Shown here piece by piece: positions 32,434-44,230 of a DNA stretch of 64,000 nt (its first letter is position 1; each line of letters opens with the position of its first letter). This DNA comes from Cannabis sativa (taxonomy: Eukaryota; Streptophyta; Magnoliopsida; Rosales; Cannabaceae), in assembly GCF_029168945.1 (NCBI RefSeq), contig NC_083607.1, positions 12,046,001 through 12,110,000 on the forward strand. The letters are read 5' to 3'. A program made the position numbers and the translations under genes. The notes beneath the pieces are model-generated. The model did not search any database. It saw nothing but the letters and a program-made list of their open reading frames with translations, and was not told where the DNA came from.

Positions 32434-33381
32434 GGAAGAGGTTTCAATGGTTACATTTTTATTGTAACCATCATGGTTACATTTTTTTAAGCCATTGGAT
32501 TACTATTAAATGGTTGTGATTAATTTGGAAATTAAATAAAAATAAATAATAAATAACTTGTAACCTGAAAGTAACCTAATCATTTATTTCCTTATTAAAC
32601 TTTAATTAAGATTAATTATATTTTAGAATTAAATTAATTATAATTATTAATTAATTTTTTGCAACTTATTACTATATAAGGATCTTTTAGCAATTTAATT
32701 TTTTTATACTTAAATTATTTAAAATTTTATAGCAAAGCTTTTTATAATTTAAAATTATACACATATAATTTCATAATTTAAATTTTATTATACTTGTAAT
32801 CTTAATTTTAAATTATTTCACTTAATTATTTATTTTTTTATTTAAATATTTAAAAAGTAAAAAATGAAATAAGTTAAAGGGTTTTTTAGAAAAAAAAATG
32901 CCTGCACTTGTTATCGATTGATTAGCTTGAGGCCTCATACTTAGTTCATATAATTGTAACAAAATAATTAAATATCATTTAAAAATAATTAATTATTTGA
33001 AATTTTATTATAAGAAGAGCATTTTAATTTGTGTTAAAAGAAGTTTAATTTTTGTAAAAAAAATAAATTTTATTGTAAATATTATAATTAAATGGCTTAA
33101 TTATTAAAATAATTCAAGTAAGGATTTAAATATAAATATTAATTGCTAAAAGAGGTCTTGTTGAATATTTAATTAATTATTTTAAGAAAATAGTTAATTA
33201 TAATCAATTAATTCTAAAAAAGGAATGTCTACTATTTAATTAATTATTTTAAGAAAATAGTTAATTATAATTAATAAATTCTAAAAAAAGAAAGTCTACC
33301 TATTGGTAACCTGCTATTACAGGTCAAAGAAAAATGTAACCATATGGTTACAATAAAAATGTAACCATTGAATAGTCACCC
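32434..33381. mobile_element. Mutator-like non-autonomous element (copy B), directly downstream of SDR gene 2
   Basis: 948 bp, related along its length to 18212-19155. Its inverted ends carry CAATGGTTACATTTTTATTGTAACC. It is flanked on both sides by ATATATATAT, consistent with a 10-bp duplication but within an AT repeat. The right end lies only 23 bp from the SDR gene 2 stop codon, so the 3' UTR of that gene must run into the element. Confidence 0.82.
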
Positions 33382-33404
33382 ATATATATATATATTATCC
33401 ATGA

Positions 33405-35954
33405 TTAAAAACCTCCGGCGGTAAGTCCTCCATCAACACTGATAACTTGTCCATTGATGTATGAAGCAGCTGGAAGGCAAAGGAATGCCACCAGTGACGA
33501 AATTTCATTAGGCTCTGCAAGACGAAGGATTGGGGTTCTCTTAAACACTGCTGAGAAGTCCTCGTCAATAGGTGTCCCTTCCTGTTCAATTTCACATACA
33601 TAATTACTAATTAATTGGTTTAATACATTAATTGGTATATATAAGAATTAATTTAAACAAAAAAAAAAAGAGAATAATTAAATTCTGAGAATAAATGTAT
33701 TTATATATAGTTACAACTTCCATGACTCGGGTTCTAACTCCCCATGGTGCCACACTGTTGGTGCGAATGCCGTCCTTAGCCCATTCACAAGCAAAATTCT
33801 TAGTAATTTGGTTGATTGCTCCTGTTCAAAATATTAATATCAAATGAATTAATATAAATAGATGATAAGTTATAATAGATAGCACATATTAACATAGGCA
33901 GTATATTATTATTATTATTTAAGAAAAAAAGAATGATTAGCATGGAAAACATGCAGTTTATATCATATATTTAATAATAATAACTAGTGAAAAGTTGTCA
34001 TGCCTTTGGTAGCGGCATAGGCAGAGAGTTTAGGTAGAGCGATGACACCAGCAATGGATGATATAAAAACAATGCTTGCTTTTGTTGAAGCCTTGAGAAG
34101 AGGATGAGCAAGTTGAGAAAGATGATATGGAGATTCAACATTGGTGTTCATCATATTTGAGTACTCTTCAACACCATAGTTTGTAGCACTATTTATCACT
34201 ACCGTTGCGGCATTGTTTACCTAAAAGATACAAATTTGTATTAATGGTTTTAAAACTAACAAGAATTAGATAAATTTATTGGCCCGCTGGTTAATTTGTT
34301 TTGTACTTTTAATTTTATACTAGGTGAATGTACGTGCCGAGCCACGTATTGTTAGTTTCATTTAAGATTTTGGTCTTTTTAAGATTTTGAATGTATTTTA
34401 TTTTTAAAGATTGTAAATTTTTTGTTTGAAAAAATTAAATATTTATTTTTGAAATATTATTTAATAATGTATTAAAAATAATATTAGTGTAATTATAAAA
34501 TTGTAAATAAATTTATTATTGGAGTAGTAGATTATTCTATTTAGTTCTTTTTTTACCATAGCATTGTAATGTAAGTTTATATCTATAAATATTATGTAAA
34601 GTGTTAATATTATATGAGCATCTCCATTTATAAAACTAAAAAGTGGGTCAATGACAGAAGTGGTGTATCTGCAATCACACAAAGATAGAAGTGGTATTTC
34701 TGCTTCCTATGCTTATCCAGAGAAAACATTAGATAACGTGAGGTTAACTTTAATATATAAAGATTTTTCTTTTTTAAAAAATAAATTTTAAAAAATTATT
34801 AATATTCTCCCAAGATAGGTTTGTTAGAGAGATATGTGGCTAAGATGATTTTTTTTAATTTAAAAAGAGATTATTAATATTTAAAAGATTGTTTAATTTT
34901 TTGGGTTTAATTATTGGGTTTATTTGTTAACGGGAGATCAAACCTAATCGTTAAATTTAACAGAATATTCTTTTATTTTTAAGTATATTCTGTTAAACCA
35001 AGAAATGTCGTTAGATATGCACTTTTAATACATAAAGATATATTTTAGAATTTTCGAAAAAGAAAAAACAAGAAAAAAAAACTATCTTCGGAAGTTTTTT
35101 TTTTTTTTTTTTATGAAATAGAAACTTCATTAAATTTAGCATTTGAAATACAAAATATCCAACATAATAGCTGGAGCGTTAGTCTCACAAATGGTATGAT
35201 CAGAGAAAGATCGAGAAAACCTAGCAATAACATCTGCTAATCGGTTTGTTGATTGTTTAACAAAATGAACTTTAACATTGGGTAAAGAAAGCAATAAAGA
35301 TTGACAATCTTGAACTATGATAGCAAATATAGAAAACATAGAAGAATGACTGTGTATAGCTTGAATAGAGAGCAAGATTTGAGATTCTATCTCAACGTGT
35401 GGTCATCCTTTGCTTTTGACAAAACTTAAAGCCTCTTTAATACCCAATACCTCAATTACTTCTGGATCAAAAGAACCACCATGACAGATTGATTTGGCTT
35501 CAATAAAAGCCCCTGAATCAAATCTCGCCACAAGCCCATACCCAAAATAATTATCACTATCAAACAGAGAAACATCAACATTAATCTTGATTGTTATTCA
35601 AACCTAGTTTAGTCCAAAGCTGAGCTCCATCATCAACATTACCAAAGTAAAACGATGACAAAGATGTACTGTCTTGAGTTTTTAGCCAATGATCAAAAGT
35701 AATTCTTGCCAAAGCTAAAATATCTACTACAATGAGAATTTTTTCCTTCCACTACTTGAAAAATTGGATTTCTATTAAGTTTTTAAGCTTGTTTAACTTC
35801 AATTAATAAAATTATTCTCGCTGCAGAAGAAAATTGAGGTGAAGACTTATTGATTTTCCAACAACAGTCGTGAACTTTTTGACCACCACCACAATATCCT
35901 AACCCTATATCGTACACACTAAAAAATATGCAATGTAAGTAAAAATACATATAA

Positions 35955-35990
<36 letters not shown>

Positions 35991-38900
35991 GTAATGAATA
36001 CCTCAATGCAAGTTAAAAGACAACCTCCAAAGACTCGAAATTGCTACCATTCGCTGACCGTTGTTCTCTGAAAACCCTAAAAAACTGTCTGCCTAAACTC
36101 TTACATCTACTCTCATATCCAAAAATTAATTAATTTTTATAGTTGTACATCAGTTATGGATTAGAAAACTAGATGATTTAAAATAAAAATAAGGAAAAAT
36201 AATGGTGCATGGAGAAAATGGAGCTTTAAGAGAAATGGTGGTGGCATTTATTTCGTTGAGAGAAAAGATGGAGAAGAAAAAAGAAGTGAGAGTTTCAGAT
36301 CTGAAATTAGGTATACCAGGTCCTGACCCCGGTGCCAACCCCAGACCATAGACCATAGAACTAAGCCTTGACTATCCCATGCTCCAGCTTCGACCACATG
36401 TCATGGACGCTGGGCTGAACAATTTTTTTGGCACTGCCCATAGGCCTGGACCTCATCCTACGCCTTAGCTTTTGCCTTGGATTTGACCTCAAACTTTGAC
36501 CCTAGTCTTGGCCTTAGCTCCATGCGCACATATTGTCATATATTTATTATTGATAGATATTTTAATATTAATGCATGTGTTATTTTATTGTTCATTATTA
36601 TACTTTTTGTAATATAACAATTTATATATATATTTTTTGAAAAGAAACTTTATTAAACAACGCCAACAAACTTACAAAGAATGGGAGAGGTCAGCCTTAC
36701 AAACAATGGCTAACCAGTCCGGAAAAGAATTGTAAAAAGAATGAGTTAATTTTGTTTCTAGGCTTCTCTTAGCTAAGCTATGAGCACCCACATTTTGGGC
36801 TATTTTTACATGCTTGAACTTTGTACAGTAAGAAAACTGAGGGTGTCTCTTAATTTGATTAACAACCAGCTGAATATCACCAGTGGAGCTGTCAATTGCT
36901 AAGATTTCTTCAACCAGCTGCTTACAATCTGATCTGATTTCATAAGGACTTTGCAAGTTCTTCGGTTTATTCTGCAGAGCAGTAATCACTGCTTTAGCTT
37001 CAGCTATAGGCACAGTGCAGCAAACATGGAGATAGTGCATACCAGCAGAGACAATGTTGCCCAACCAATCCCGCCAAATATAGCCGAGCCCCACCCCTGC
37101 TTGGTCCGGTTGGATGGCTGCATCACAGTGAACACAATAAGTACCAACAGGAGGGGCCTGCCATTGATCTTTAGGAGCAGTAGGGTGCATAGTAGGGAGA
37201 CATTCTTTCCCACTAATCTCTCTCGGGTAGCTATTGAAAACCCATTCCAGCAAACGAGCCCCATTCATATAAGGTTGATTGTTCCCTTGTCTATTTCGAT
37301 TCTCCCAAATTGCCCAAAGAACCTTGATAACATCTTCAAACTCCTCCCTAGCTAGCTTTTGTCTGAAATCCACTAGAAAATCCATCATTGAATGCCCTAT
37401 GCTTTCCTTGATTAACTTGTAATAAGGTAAACGTTTCCACACTTTTTTAACCTTTTCACAAGTCCAAAGCGCATGGGAAAGCGATTCCTCAAACCTGCCA
37501 CAGTTATTGCAAGTAGTGTCGATTTTCATACCTCTATGACAAAGATTGGACTTTGCCGGGAGCCAATTTCGACACATTTTCCATCCAAAAAGCTTCATCC
37601 GTGGAGGCAAATTCAGATTCCACCACATTTTCCACCAAGCATGAATTTGATCCATATTAGAGCATCGGGTGGGGGCAAGATTTATCTCCCTAGCTACTCT
37701 ATATGCACTCTTCACAATGTACTGACCATCCTTAGTGAAAGGCCAAACTAGAGTGTCCTCCGAGTGAATGTCTATTGGGATCCCTAATATCCAAGGAACA
37801 TCCTCCTTATGAAAGTATTTGTTTATAGTATCCTCATTCCAATCTTCCTTAGTATTAAGCAGGCTGCTCACTGTGGTATTGGGATTTGCGTCCAAAGGAC
37901 GGTGTGTAATTGTGCCATTAGGCCTTGGCAGCCACTTATCTTGCCAAACTCGAATGGTTCTACCATTCCCAACTCTCCATCGGGCACCTTCATAAATAAT
38001 CTCCCTACCCCAAACAATTCCTTTCCATATGCAAGATGCGTTTTGGGGACATTTTGCATTAAGAAAGGAGGTGTTAGGGTAGTAACTATTTTTCAAGACT
38101 CTTGCTAATAAAGAGTGAGGCTTATGTATGAGGCGCCACCCTTGTTTGGCTAGAAGAGCTTGATTAAATTCAGAGAGACTACGGAAACCCAAGCCTCCCT
38201 CTTCCTTTGGTTTACACATCTTGTCCCAAGTGCTCCAATGGAGTTTTTTATTTTCCTTTGTGTCTCCCCACCAAAAATTGGCTCCCAAAGAGTGGAGATT
38301 TTTGATCAACTTCTTTGAAAGGCGAAAGCAACTCATGAAGTAGCTAGGAAGAGCCTGGATCACTGCTTTTATAAGAATTTCTTTCCCCGCTTGGGAGAAC
38401 ATTGATGCTTTCCACCCTTTGAGTTTACTCCAAACTTTATCTTTGATGACCTCAAACACATCTTTCTTTTTCCTTCCTAGGTAACTTGGCAGCCCCAAAT
38501 AGATGGCATGATTAGGGACCAGCCGAACCTCAAGTGTATTCGCAAGATGTTGACCCAATTGCTTAGGGATACTGCTGCCCGTACTCACTTCTGACTTCTC
38601 AAGGTTTATTTTTTGTCCCGAAAGCCTTGCATAACGCTGGAAAATTTGTGTCATGGTCTCACATTCTGTCTCCTTCCCTTCAAAAAATACAAAACTATCG
38701 TCCGCAAAGAAAATGTGAGACACTTTAACATCATTCTTACCAAACCGAACCCCTGTTATTCTCCCAGCCCTCTCGGCTTCTTGGATTAGACATGAAAGGC
38801 CCTCCGAACAAATAAGGAAGAGGTATGGGGATAGTGAATCACCTTGGCGAAGACCCCGAGATGGATGGAAGTTCCCATATCTTTCCCCATTGATTAGAAC

Positions 38901-41900
38901 CGAAAAGGAGACACTAGTTACACACCTCATGATCTTCTCAATCCAAATCTCATCATATCCCAATCCTCGCATCATAGTCATAAGGAAGCTCCACTCAACC
39001 CGATTATAAGCTTTGGACATGTCTAGCTTTAAGGCCATTTTGTTCCCATTACCAAATCTTTTCATCTTCATACTATGGAGGCTTTCATACCCGATGATTG
39101 CATTATCTTGGATCAACCTTCCTCTTACAAACGCACTTTGAACTTCGGATATGGCTTGATGAAGACTATGTTTCATACGCCCCGCTAAACACTTTGCTAC
39201 TATCTTATAGACCACATTACATAAGCTAATGGGTCTAAATTCTGACATTTGGATTGGTTTTGGTAGTTTCGGGATAAGGCAAATAAGGGTATCATTAATA
39301 GCTTCAACACTCTTTCCCTCATTGAGAATTCCCAAGCAAACTGTAGTGACATCTTCTCCAATGATCGACCAGAATTTCCTATAAAATAGGCCTGGCATTC
39401 CATCATTACCCGGGGCTTTGTGTGGATGAATATCTCTCATAGCTTGTACCACATCGTCCTTTGTAAAAGGAGCAATAAGGCACTCATTGGTTTCCGGGGA
39501 AATTTTGTTTGGCACCATGCTTTGAAACTCTTTTAACTCATCTGCAGAAGCCGGTTGTGCCGTAAACAACTGTTGGAGGTAGTTACATGCCACCCGTCCC
39601 ACCATTCTATTTCCATAAACCCATTGAGCATTTTGATTAAGCAAGCCCGTAATTGAGTTCTTCTTCTTCCTTGAGTTCGCTTTCCTGTAAAAAAACTTTG
39701 TATTTCGGTCCCCTTCCTTCAACCATAAAGCTCGGCTTCTTTGTTTCCAAAATTTCTCCTCTTTGTCCAAATACACATTGGAGGATCGCTCCAATTCCTT
39801 CAATTGATTCCAGCCCGTGTGGTCTATTCGATTAGATAAGGTAGCAATTTTATCTTCATATTCCTTTATCCTCGTATGCATTTCCTTTTTGCGAGCCTTA
39901 TTCCAATTATTAAGAGCTGCTCCACATTTATCCAATTGGTCTTTGAGCTCCCTAGCCGTGGTGCTTACAGTGCCAGCCCCCCATGATTTCGTGACCAACT
40001 CCACACAAGTTTCTTCCTCAGCCCAGGCATGTTCAAAATGAAATCGAGAGTGCCATCGAACCCCCTTAACACTATCCAGTTGTTGTTGAGCACAAGTGAG
40101 TAATAACGGGCAATGATCGGAGCTGATTCGTTCAAGATGAAAAACTTTTGCTGCAGGAAACATATCAAACCAGTCAGAATTTCCACAAGCTCTATCTAAT
40201 CTCTCAAAGATAAGGTTGTCTTGTCTCCCATTACACCAAGTAAACAAATTCCCTTCAAACTCCATTTCCCGAAGATAACAATCATCTAGAGCTTTTCTGA
40301 AATTGTTCATGAGATATCTCGGTTTTGGTTGTCCTCCCTTTTTCTCTTTTTGCCTTAGAATCTCATTAAAATCTCCCCCAATCAGCCACGGCCCCTATAC
40401 ATTCTGCCGACTCTATTGAGAAGTGTCCAAGAATTGCCTCGTTTACTTGGATCCGGGTCTCCATAGAAGCCTGTGAACCGCCACCCTTGGTCCTCCTCTT
40501 TCCGAATGAAAGAATCAATATGGAAAGAGGAGAACGAAAGAATATTGCAAGTTATCTTATCGGACCACATTAGCACAAGCCCGCCACTTTTACCTTTAGC
40601 CTCCACCGCAAAGCAACCAACAAAACCCAAAGCAACACGCAAATTTTCTGCTCGCATCTTATTTAGTCTAGATTCCGATATGAAAACCAACTCCGGACAC
40701 CAACGCTGCACAAGGGACTTCAAAGTACGGACCGTCCAAGGGTTCCCCATCCCTTGAACGTTCCACAATAAGGCATTCATGGCTGCAGGCGACCCTGGCT
40801 CGCAGGGTTCGCCTCTTCCACATTTTGAGTGATTGTCAAATCTCCATTCTGAGAAAATTCAATCGGTTTGTCATCTTTTCCGCCCTTTCTTTTCTTTGCA
40901 TCTTTCTTCACCGCCACTTTTCTTCTTTGCTAGCTCTTTGGGGATTGAATTTTTACCCGAGCCAAAGGCAAAGGGGAGACTTTCCTTTAACCCAGGTATG
41001 TCCATCGAGAGCCCAATCGGAACATCAATTAGAGTTTGGCTTTCATTCATCACCATTGGATTATTTGCTGTCCTTTGAAGTTTACCAGCCCCCACTACCT
41101 CTCGATCCTCCACCAATCTTCGTTTCCCACGCCCATCTTGTGCCATGTCATGTATTTCCACCCCGATTTCCTCCATTAAAACTTCTTATAATAATAATTA
41201 CAAACTTTAAATTTTGTAGCATAAGAATTGTTCTATATTAATAAAAAAATTAATGCAATAAATTTAAATTAGTATTTTAAAATAAAACCAAATTCAATTT
41301 TTTAATTAGTTTTAAAGTTTAAATTAAAAATAAAAAAAAATGAAAAAGATAATTTTACGAGTATTACACAATAATTAATTAGTTGGAATAATTATTATAT
41401 GATATTATAACTTGAATATTATACTTTTTTAGTTATAATTATTGCTTAGTAGAACATCAAATTAATTAAAAATTAATATATAAATTTAAAATTAATTAAT
41501 TAAAATTTTAAATGATCATAAAGTAAATATATAAGTAAGAAAATTATAGATTTAGAGTTTTATTAGTTGGATTTAATTAATAATATTTAAAAAATTAAAT
41601 TATGTTGTAGTTTTTAAGAATTAATTTAAAATATTTAGCTAAATTATTAATAATAATTATTAAATTAAATTATTTGAAACCCAAATACTTAATTCATACT
41701 TAGTGCTAGTGGTGCGTTTTATAGCATTTGTCTATATTATTATCATCATCATAAACTTACAAGTATGTTGAGCTTGCCGTAAAAAATGGTTGAGACAGTG
41801 TTAATGAGGTCCTCCCTTTGGGCTCTAACACTTAAGTCACAAACCGAACCAGTAACCTCATAACCTTTGCTCTTCCATTCTTCAACTCTTTCGTTCAACT

Positions 41901-42151
41901 CTGTTTCTGTACGAGAACATGTGTGAACTGTTGCCCCAAGTCCAGCTAGCTCCTCTACTATGGCAAATCTAAGAAGAAAGAAATTTTTTACTAAAATTGT
42001 AGACTAAATATATGATTGAATTTAATGACATTTTTAAGAAGTTAATAAAATAAAAGGCTAACCCGATGCCTTTCGTTCCGCCTGTAACGAGGGCGGTGAG
42101 GCCCTTGAGAGACCATCTCTTCTCACTGAAACTCTCAGCTACGGCCGCCAT
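33405..42151 (-). CDS. Short-chain dehydrogenase/reductase, tropinone-reductase-like (gene 2), 5 exons
   Basis: Paralogue of gene 1 with the same enzyme class; substrate unknown. Coding exons on the minus strand: 42151-42063, 41968-41761, 34220-34004, 33821-33715 and 33581-33405; sum 798 bp (265 residues plus stop). Exons 2 and 3 have exactly the lengths of those in gene 1 (208 and 217 bp), and all junctions keep phase. Motifs: TGGTKGIG (residues 23-30), active-site Asn126, Ser154, Tyr167 and Lys171 in YAATK, and the C-terminal [11 protein letters not shown]. The usual NNAG reads NNAA (101-104). Intron 3 appears to use a GC donor (AAAG|GCATGA); the other introns are GT-AG. Intron 2 spans 7.5 kb and holds a Helitron, two LINE insertions and other repeats. 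No stop or frameshift was found in the exons, so it is probably functional if the GC intron is spliced. Confidence 0.9.
34320..35038 (-). mobile_element. Non-autonomous Helitron (719 bp) in intron 2 of SDR gene 2
   Basis: On the minus strand it starts TCTTTATGTATTAAAAGTG (35038 downward, preceded by A) and ends with a hairpin ACGTG-N6-CACGT, then ATTCACCTAG followed by T at 34320. The TC start, hairpin, CTAG end and insertion between A and T are the Helitron signature. There is no Rep/helicase coding. Confidence 0.85.
35097..35960 (-). pseudogene. LINE 3' fragment (RNase H region) with poly(A), in intron 2 of SDR gene 2
   Basis: A T-run at 35097-35113 is the poly(A) tail seen from the other strand. 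Minus-strand translation gives an RNase H-like domain ([51 protein letters not shown]) broken by a TGA near 35402 and a frameshift near 35595. Endonuclease and RT are missing. Confidence 0.82.
35957..35987. repeat. (TA)n microsatellite
   Basis: About 15 TA units at the edge of the LINE fragment. Confidence 0.95.
35988..36619. other. Intron 2 filler of SDR gene 2, no gene recognised
   Basis: 36300-36530 is GC-richer, with degenerate CCTTAGC/CTTGGCC-type repetition, perhaps an old minisatellite. 36540-36619 matches the interior of the 22839-25420 element (near 24765-24830), which forms the left flank of the following LINE. Confidence 0.5.
36672..40780 (-). pseudogene. LINE ORF2: endonuclease, reverse transcriptase, RNase H (one frameshift)
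   Basis: Encodes the enzyme that nicks the target and copies the element RNA at the break. The N-terminal part (40780-40382) is an APE-type endonuclease head starting [16 protein letters not shown] with ISESRL; a 1-bp loss near 40395-40400 shifts the frame, after which it is open for 1,212 codons from 40310 to 36672. In that part: endonuclease C-terminus with [11 protein letters not shown] with [11 protein letters not shown] (about codon 430), [16 protein letters not shown] (about 488) and FADDS (about 535); a Cys-rich domain near codon 935 (CNNCG); and RNase H near codon 1060 ([23 protein letters not shown]). The total length of about 1,370 residues is normal for plant L1 ORF2, so the copy looks young. 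Confidence 0.93.
40871..41176 (-). pseudogene. Possible remnant of LINE ORF1
   Basis: A minus-strand open stretch upstream of ORF2, rich in Lys/Arg/Glu with a basic tail ([18 protein letters not shown]). Position and composition fit the C-terminal end of an L1-type ORF1, cut at the element's 5' truncation. No domain is recognised, so the call rests on position. Confidence 0.4.
41177..41690 (+). repeat. Fragment of the 22.8-25.4 kb inverted-repeat element family
   Basis: Follows 24845-25400 with many changes: AATTACAAACTTTAAA, ATAAGAATTGTTC, AACTTGAATATT, GTGTAGTTTT...AAGA.TTAATTT. Together with 36540-36619 it is the host sequence into which the LINE inserted. Confidence 0.65.
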
Positions 42152-42228
42152 GTTTTGTGCGTGTTGATTATTTTATTTCCTTATTTTGACTCTGATTTTT
42201 GTCTTGAAGTGTTCCGCACTATATAAAT

Positions 42229-42239
42229 ACGTGTATAAA
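42229..42239 (-). promoter_or_regulatory. Possible TATA box of SDR gene 2
   Basis: Minus-strand TATTTATATAG ends 78 bp before the start codon, a normal distance for a plant TATA box plus short 5' UTR. The surrounding sequence is AT-rich, so chance is possible. Confidence 0.45.
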
Positions 42240-42587
42240 TTAAAGTGTGTGTAAATAAATAAAACAACTAAGGCAGTTGGGTTGGTGCGATTATATATAT
42301 ATATATTGATTTTTTAAGACCAAAACTCAAAAGTATTTTAAATCAAATTATATTAAGGTATATCGAACTTATATGATTTTATGATTGTATGAATTATCAA
42401 TTATTGATATGAGATATATATACACTTATATTATTTCAATAGTTAAAAAAAAAATTAAAAATCAAAATCTCAAATTTTATTTTAAAAATTAAAAAATATA
42501 TATTATTTAATTAAAAAAATTAAATATACAAATATTACACTTATTATTATCTCATTAAAACCTAGTATATACATATATATATATATA
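42240..42587. other. Upstream region of SDR gene 2
   Basis: AT-rich with AT runs near 42290 and 42570. No other element recognised before the Helitron at 42588. Confidence 0.45.
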
Positions 42588-42990
42588 CTAGGTGATTGTT
42601 ACGTGTCAAACCACGTAGTGTTAATTTTATTTAATATTTTAGTTTTTTATTTGAACTAATAATTAAAATAGTATACAGAAGGGGCAACTCATATACAGTC
42701 TCACATTTATATTATCTTTTCTAGACATTTTATCTATATTTTTTTAAAAAAAAAAAATAAAAAAAATTATTAATATCCTCCCAAGATAGGTTTGTTAGAG
42801 AAATATGTGGCAAAGATGATTTTTTTTAATTTAAAAAGAGATTATTAATATTTAAAAGATGGTTTAATTTTTTGGGTTTATTTGTTAACGGGAGATCAAA
42901 CTAATCGTTAAATTTAACAGAATATTCTTTTATTTTTAAGTATGTTAAACCAAGAAATACCGTTAGATAGACACTTTTAATATATAAAGA
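42588..42990 (-). mobile_element. Short Helitron (403 bp), same family as 34320-35038
   Basis: Minus strand starts TCTTTATATATTAAAAGTG (42990 downward) and ends CAATCACCTAG, followed by T. The near-terminal hairpin (ACGTG...CACGT on the longer copy) is weakened here. Internal segments TTAGAGAAATATGTGGC and GGGAGATCAAAC match the longer copy, so it is an internal-deletion derivative. Confidence 0.82.
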
Positions 42991-43084
42991 TATATATTTG
43001 TGAGCATTATTATTTGCTATGAGTAATTTTTAACACATTCTAAAAATAACATTTTATGCATATTTTTTAAAAATTATTGTATTA

Positions 43085-43327
43085 AATTATCTCAGTTTGG
43101 CTTACTTATTCAAGATTGCCAAAGTTTTCTCTTAGAATTAAATAATATTTTTGTTTTCTTTGTCAAACGATCTGCAAATAGGGCGGCTCACTGCATTGCG
43201 AGGCGGTCTTGTTTTATGTCAGATTGTATTTATGATGAGCTTTCTGCTCCATCTAATTTACTTTCAATTGTAAGGGATGATAGTTTTTCAAGTTGATTAA
43301 TAAAATTCTCCTTTTAAAAAAAAAAAT
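43085..43327 (+). pseudogene. LINE 3' tail (end of RNase H) with poly(A)
   Basis: Plus-strand translation ends with residues like IQDCQSFLLELNN, FFVKRSANRAAHCIARR and SIVRDDSFS, then stops, followed by TTAATAAAATTCTCC and an A-run at 43317-43327. This is the C-terminus of an L1-type ORF2; everything upstream is missing. Confidence 0.82.
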
Positions 43328-44230
43328 TATTGGAGACATATATTTAATTACATAAGGCAACTTGGTGCTTTTAAGTTTTTAACATTTCTCTAAGGAAATG
43401 GAGAGCTCATGTGTTCTTATTTTATACCAAGTCAAATGCTTTTATTTTCCATATGGGCCATTCGTCATAATTATGGGACCCATTTTGATATTTCTTTTCT
43501 GAGGTATACATCCTTAACCTTATCATGATTTGATTTTCTACCGGTTCTCGAGGTTCTTTGAATATGTACTTATTTATGATATGAGTACTTCAATTAACGG
43601 CATAGCTTAGTTGGTTTACGGGCATAGTTATTTATGTATTTTTCTTTGGGATAATTATATTAGAAACTTTAAATTAGATCTTAATATCAAAAATAACTTG
43701 GTCATTTAACTATTTTATTTTAACGTTAAATATATCGTTGCCACATAATTAATGCCCTTTTTTCTTGTTAGGTTTAATTTAGTTGCCCACATTTTTAGTT
43801 TTAATTTACACACTCCTTTTTATTTTTTTCTTTCTTATTTTTATAAACTTTAATTAATCTACAAACTAACATATTAACAAAAAGAATCATGAGGTTTCAC
43901 ATCGTACACATCTTTATTGCTTTTTTTATATTTTTTTTTCGAAATGACTATAGAAGTTGTTTAGTGGAAATTTAATTCACAAAATTCATTGGCAATAAAT
44001 TAAGTAAATTATACTGCTAAATATATAATTTTTGAAATTAAATAATTTTATACCGAATAAAAATAAAACAACAACCATTGTCACTCGTAATTACATAATA
44101 TTTTTTTTTTCTTCTTTTATTTTTTTTAATTAACTTGCCATTTTTCTTATTAATCATTTTTTTTACTTGGAATCTGATGTTTATGTTTGAGAGAGTTTAT
44201 AGGTATTTAGGGTTTCCTTTAGGTAATTGG
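43328..44230. other. AT-rich spacer, no feature recognised
   Basis: No convincing coding frame or element boundary. Confidence 0.5.

Larger units (their letters stand above)
36630..41176 (-). mobile_element. Nearly full-length L1-type LINE in intron 2 of SDR gene 2
   Basis: About 4.5 kb on the minus strand, the same direction as the host gene. The 3' end (left) reads TTTAATAAAGTTTCTTTTC then an A/T tail; the 5' end is near 41176. Flanks on both sides match consecutive parts of the repeat at about 24765-24870, so the empty site can be inferred. It contains all of ORF2 with one frameshift and only a short piece of a possible ORF1. Confidence 0.9.

Noticed and set aside
33395..33601. Minus-strand open frame beginning [12 protein letters not shown] as the SDR last exon
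   Set aside because: It is the wrong frame. The frame beginning [10 protein letters not shown] after the AG at 33583-33582 gives the conserved SDR C-terminus and ends at TAA 33407-33405.
35940..36000. Long (TA)n as an origin or matrix-attachment signal
   Set aside because: AT runs are common throughout the window and often mark transposon edges; nothing else supports such a role.
36672..40310. The 1,212-codon LINE frame as a host gene
   Set aside because: It has the LINE order endonuclease-RT-RNase H, an A-rich 3' end and flanks that match a repeat elsewhere in the window.
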